Below, piece after piece: positions 63,151-64,000 of a stretch of DNA of 64,000 nucleotides. Made by a program: the position numbers and the translations under genes. The stretch is from UBA6168 sp965222975. GTDB taxonomy: Bacteria > Bacteroidota > Bacteroidia > Chitinophagales > Saprospiraceae. Every line of letters begins with the position of its first letter. Position 1 is the stretch's first letter. The notes under the pieces are model-generated. The model had not been told where the DNA came from. It did not search any database and saw only the letters and a list, made by a program, of their open reading frames with translations. The DNA is taken from the NCBI GenBank assembly GCA_965222975.1, contig CBDCVJ010000055.1:248001-312000 (forward strand), given 5' to 3'.

Positions 63151-63213
63151 TGTACTTTTCGAATAAGGCTGATTTTTCATGCCTGAGAGGAAGATCAATT
63201 TAGAGAGGGAGGT
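63151..63213. repeat. Half copy of palindromic element, family 1
   Basis: The segment TGTACTTTTCGAATAAGGCT ... CATGCCTGAGAGGAAGATCA ... AGAGAGGGAGGT matches the reverse complement of the right half of the 51.3-kb copy. The partner half is absent, so the symmetry is lost. It lies about 95 bp after the CvfB-like stop. Confidence 0.85.
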
Positions 63214-63365
63214 TAGATTGTAGGTTACTTTCTTTCTCCTTCCCAATCACTCAAATCAAAATCATCAACCAACCACTCAACTAACCCGCCATTTACTCAT
63301 CACCGATTGCCGTCTCCGCATTCTACCTTTAATATTGCACTATCAATTAAAAGAATCAGTTGATT

Positions 63366-63459
63366 CGTGATTAGTTGATAAGTGATCAGTATTTTGAATT
63401 CCCTATTTATCTCAGAAACCACGTACATCCTTTCCTAATCACTAATCATCTAATCACGA
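63366..63459. repeat. Inverted repeat CGTGATTAG... upstream of the MddA-like gene
   Basis: CGTGATTAGTTGATAAGTGAT at 63366 pairs imperfectly with CTAATCACTAATCATCTAATC, which ends in ACG at 63459. The arms are 45 bp apart and end 19 bp before the start codon. They may belong to a dispersed repeat or form a leader hairpin. Confidence 0.6.
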
Positions 63460-63478
63460 GTCACTAATAAAAAACTAA

Positions 63479-64000
63479 ATGATGAAACGATTTGCAGTCC
63501 TTCTTTACGGGGTCGTGGTATATGTGATTTTCTTTGCCACGTTTTTGTACCTCATCGGTTTTACCGGCAACCTGATAGTCCCCAAAAGCATTGATGGTGC
63601 TTTGGAAATGCCGCTTTGGCAGGCTATCATCATCAATGTATTGCTCATTGCCATATTTGCTGTGCAGCACAGCACGATGGCCCGGCCTTGGTTCAAGGAA
63701 TGGTGGACCCGGTATGTTCCAGCTCCTATTGAGCGTAGCACGTATGTGCTTTTTACCGTGTTGGCGCTGATCACCATATTTGTATTTTGGCAGCCAATGG
63801 GCGGCGTGGTTTGGGCAGCGGAAGACAGTTATCTGGCAGGAGCACTATGGGCCATGTTTGGCCTTGGATGGACCATCCTGTTGGTGAGTACTTTTCTGAT
63901 CAACCATTTCGATTTGTTCGGCCTGCGCCAAGTATGGTTGTATTTCCGGGGTGAAGAATACGAGCCACTGCCTTTCAGAGTGCCTCTGTTCTACAAATGG
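63479..64000 (+). CDS. MddA/NnrU-like membrane methyltransferase (3' end outside window)
   Basis: The frame is open from 63479 (MMKRFAVLLYGVVVYVIFFA) to the right edge, 174 codons. Membrane helices lie at about 5-28, 52-70, 92-112 and 127-147. QHSTMARPWFKEWWTRYVP followed by ERSTYVLF matches the methanethiol S-methyltransferase (MddA) and NnrU relatives, which make dimethyl sulfide from methanethiol with SAM. The C-terminal catalytic part is only beginning at the edge (NHFDLFGLRQVWLYF). The start may be either of two adjacent ATGs. Confidence 0.85.
   Translation, partial: MMKRFAVLLYGVVVYVIFFATFLYLIGFTGNLIVPKSIDGALEMPLWQAIIINVLLIAIFAVQHSTMARPWFKEWWTRYVPAPIERSTYVLFTVLALITIFVFWQPMGGVVWAAEDSYLAGALWAMFGLGWTILLVSTFLINHFDLFGLRQVWLYFRGEEYEPLPFRVPLFYKW

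Overview
The window looks like chromosomal DNA of a Bacteroidota bacterium, probably near the Saprospiria; the lineage is an inference from gene content. The supporting signs are several secreted proteins with a C-terminal type IX secretion (T9SS) sorting domain (32601-35813, 36696-39980, 40165-41661), SprB-type repeats, start codons with little Shine-Dalgarno signal, TAnnTTTG -7 promoter boxes, lipoproteins with a Cys lipobox, a DUF4175 protein and a ThiL start only 14 nt behind a -7 box. Genes are moderately AT-rich, except for a very GC-rich repeated gene at the left edge. No rRNA, tRNA or CRISPR array was seen.

Layout. 1-6163 (minus) is one enormous open gene that runs off the left edge: a secreted purple-acid-phosphatase-like metallophosphoesterase followed by at least four near-identical 1.18-kb modules. 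6850-9612 holds an SRPBCC protein, thiL and a phosphoesterase lipoprotein, with a 136-bp MITE-like element and an 18-copy octamer repeat between them. 10061-17050 (minus) holds a GerW/DUF2953-type cluster, a TlpA-like lipoprotein and a 1153-aa DUF4175 protein. 17405-24574 has Uma2, a WG-repeat lipoprotein, ligA, an uncharacterised exported protein and a lone Pycsar-effector-like (DUF5706) membrane protein. 25004-31683 has a DODA dioxygenase, a frameshifted OmpR regulator and a minus-strand run containing both enzymes of the carboxyspermidine route to spermidine (nspC and the dehydrogenase). 32076-47429 is a mixture of secreted T9SS proteins, an ABC-F ATPase, a PQQ-propeller protein and an MscS channel. 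47449-48066 is a patch of gene remnants.

The most unusual region is 49.29-57.72 kb. It contains integron-type attC-like hairpins without an integrase in view. The two left-most complete sites obey the cassette rule exactly: the R'' arm of each site is the reverse complement of the first bases of its own cassette (10/10 and 9/9). This defines one ORF-less 112-bp cassette and one cassette carrying a 214-aa protein of unknown function. A third, closely related site lies 7.5 kb downstream, immediately before an ECF sigma factor and an SRPBCC gene, and a decayed gene precedes it.

The window is also rich in dispersed palindromic elements. One family has a core of AGAGAGGGAGGT and its inverse, at 24.7, 30.0, 51.3 and (half copy) 63.2 kb. 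The inner stem of this family differs between copies but stays self-complementary. A second, three-stem element (62043-62172) sits between the promoter and the start of the CvfB-like gene. Two genes (OmpR regulator, GH3 glucosidase) are each broken by one extra base in a homopolymer.
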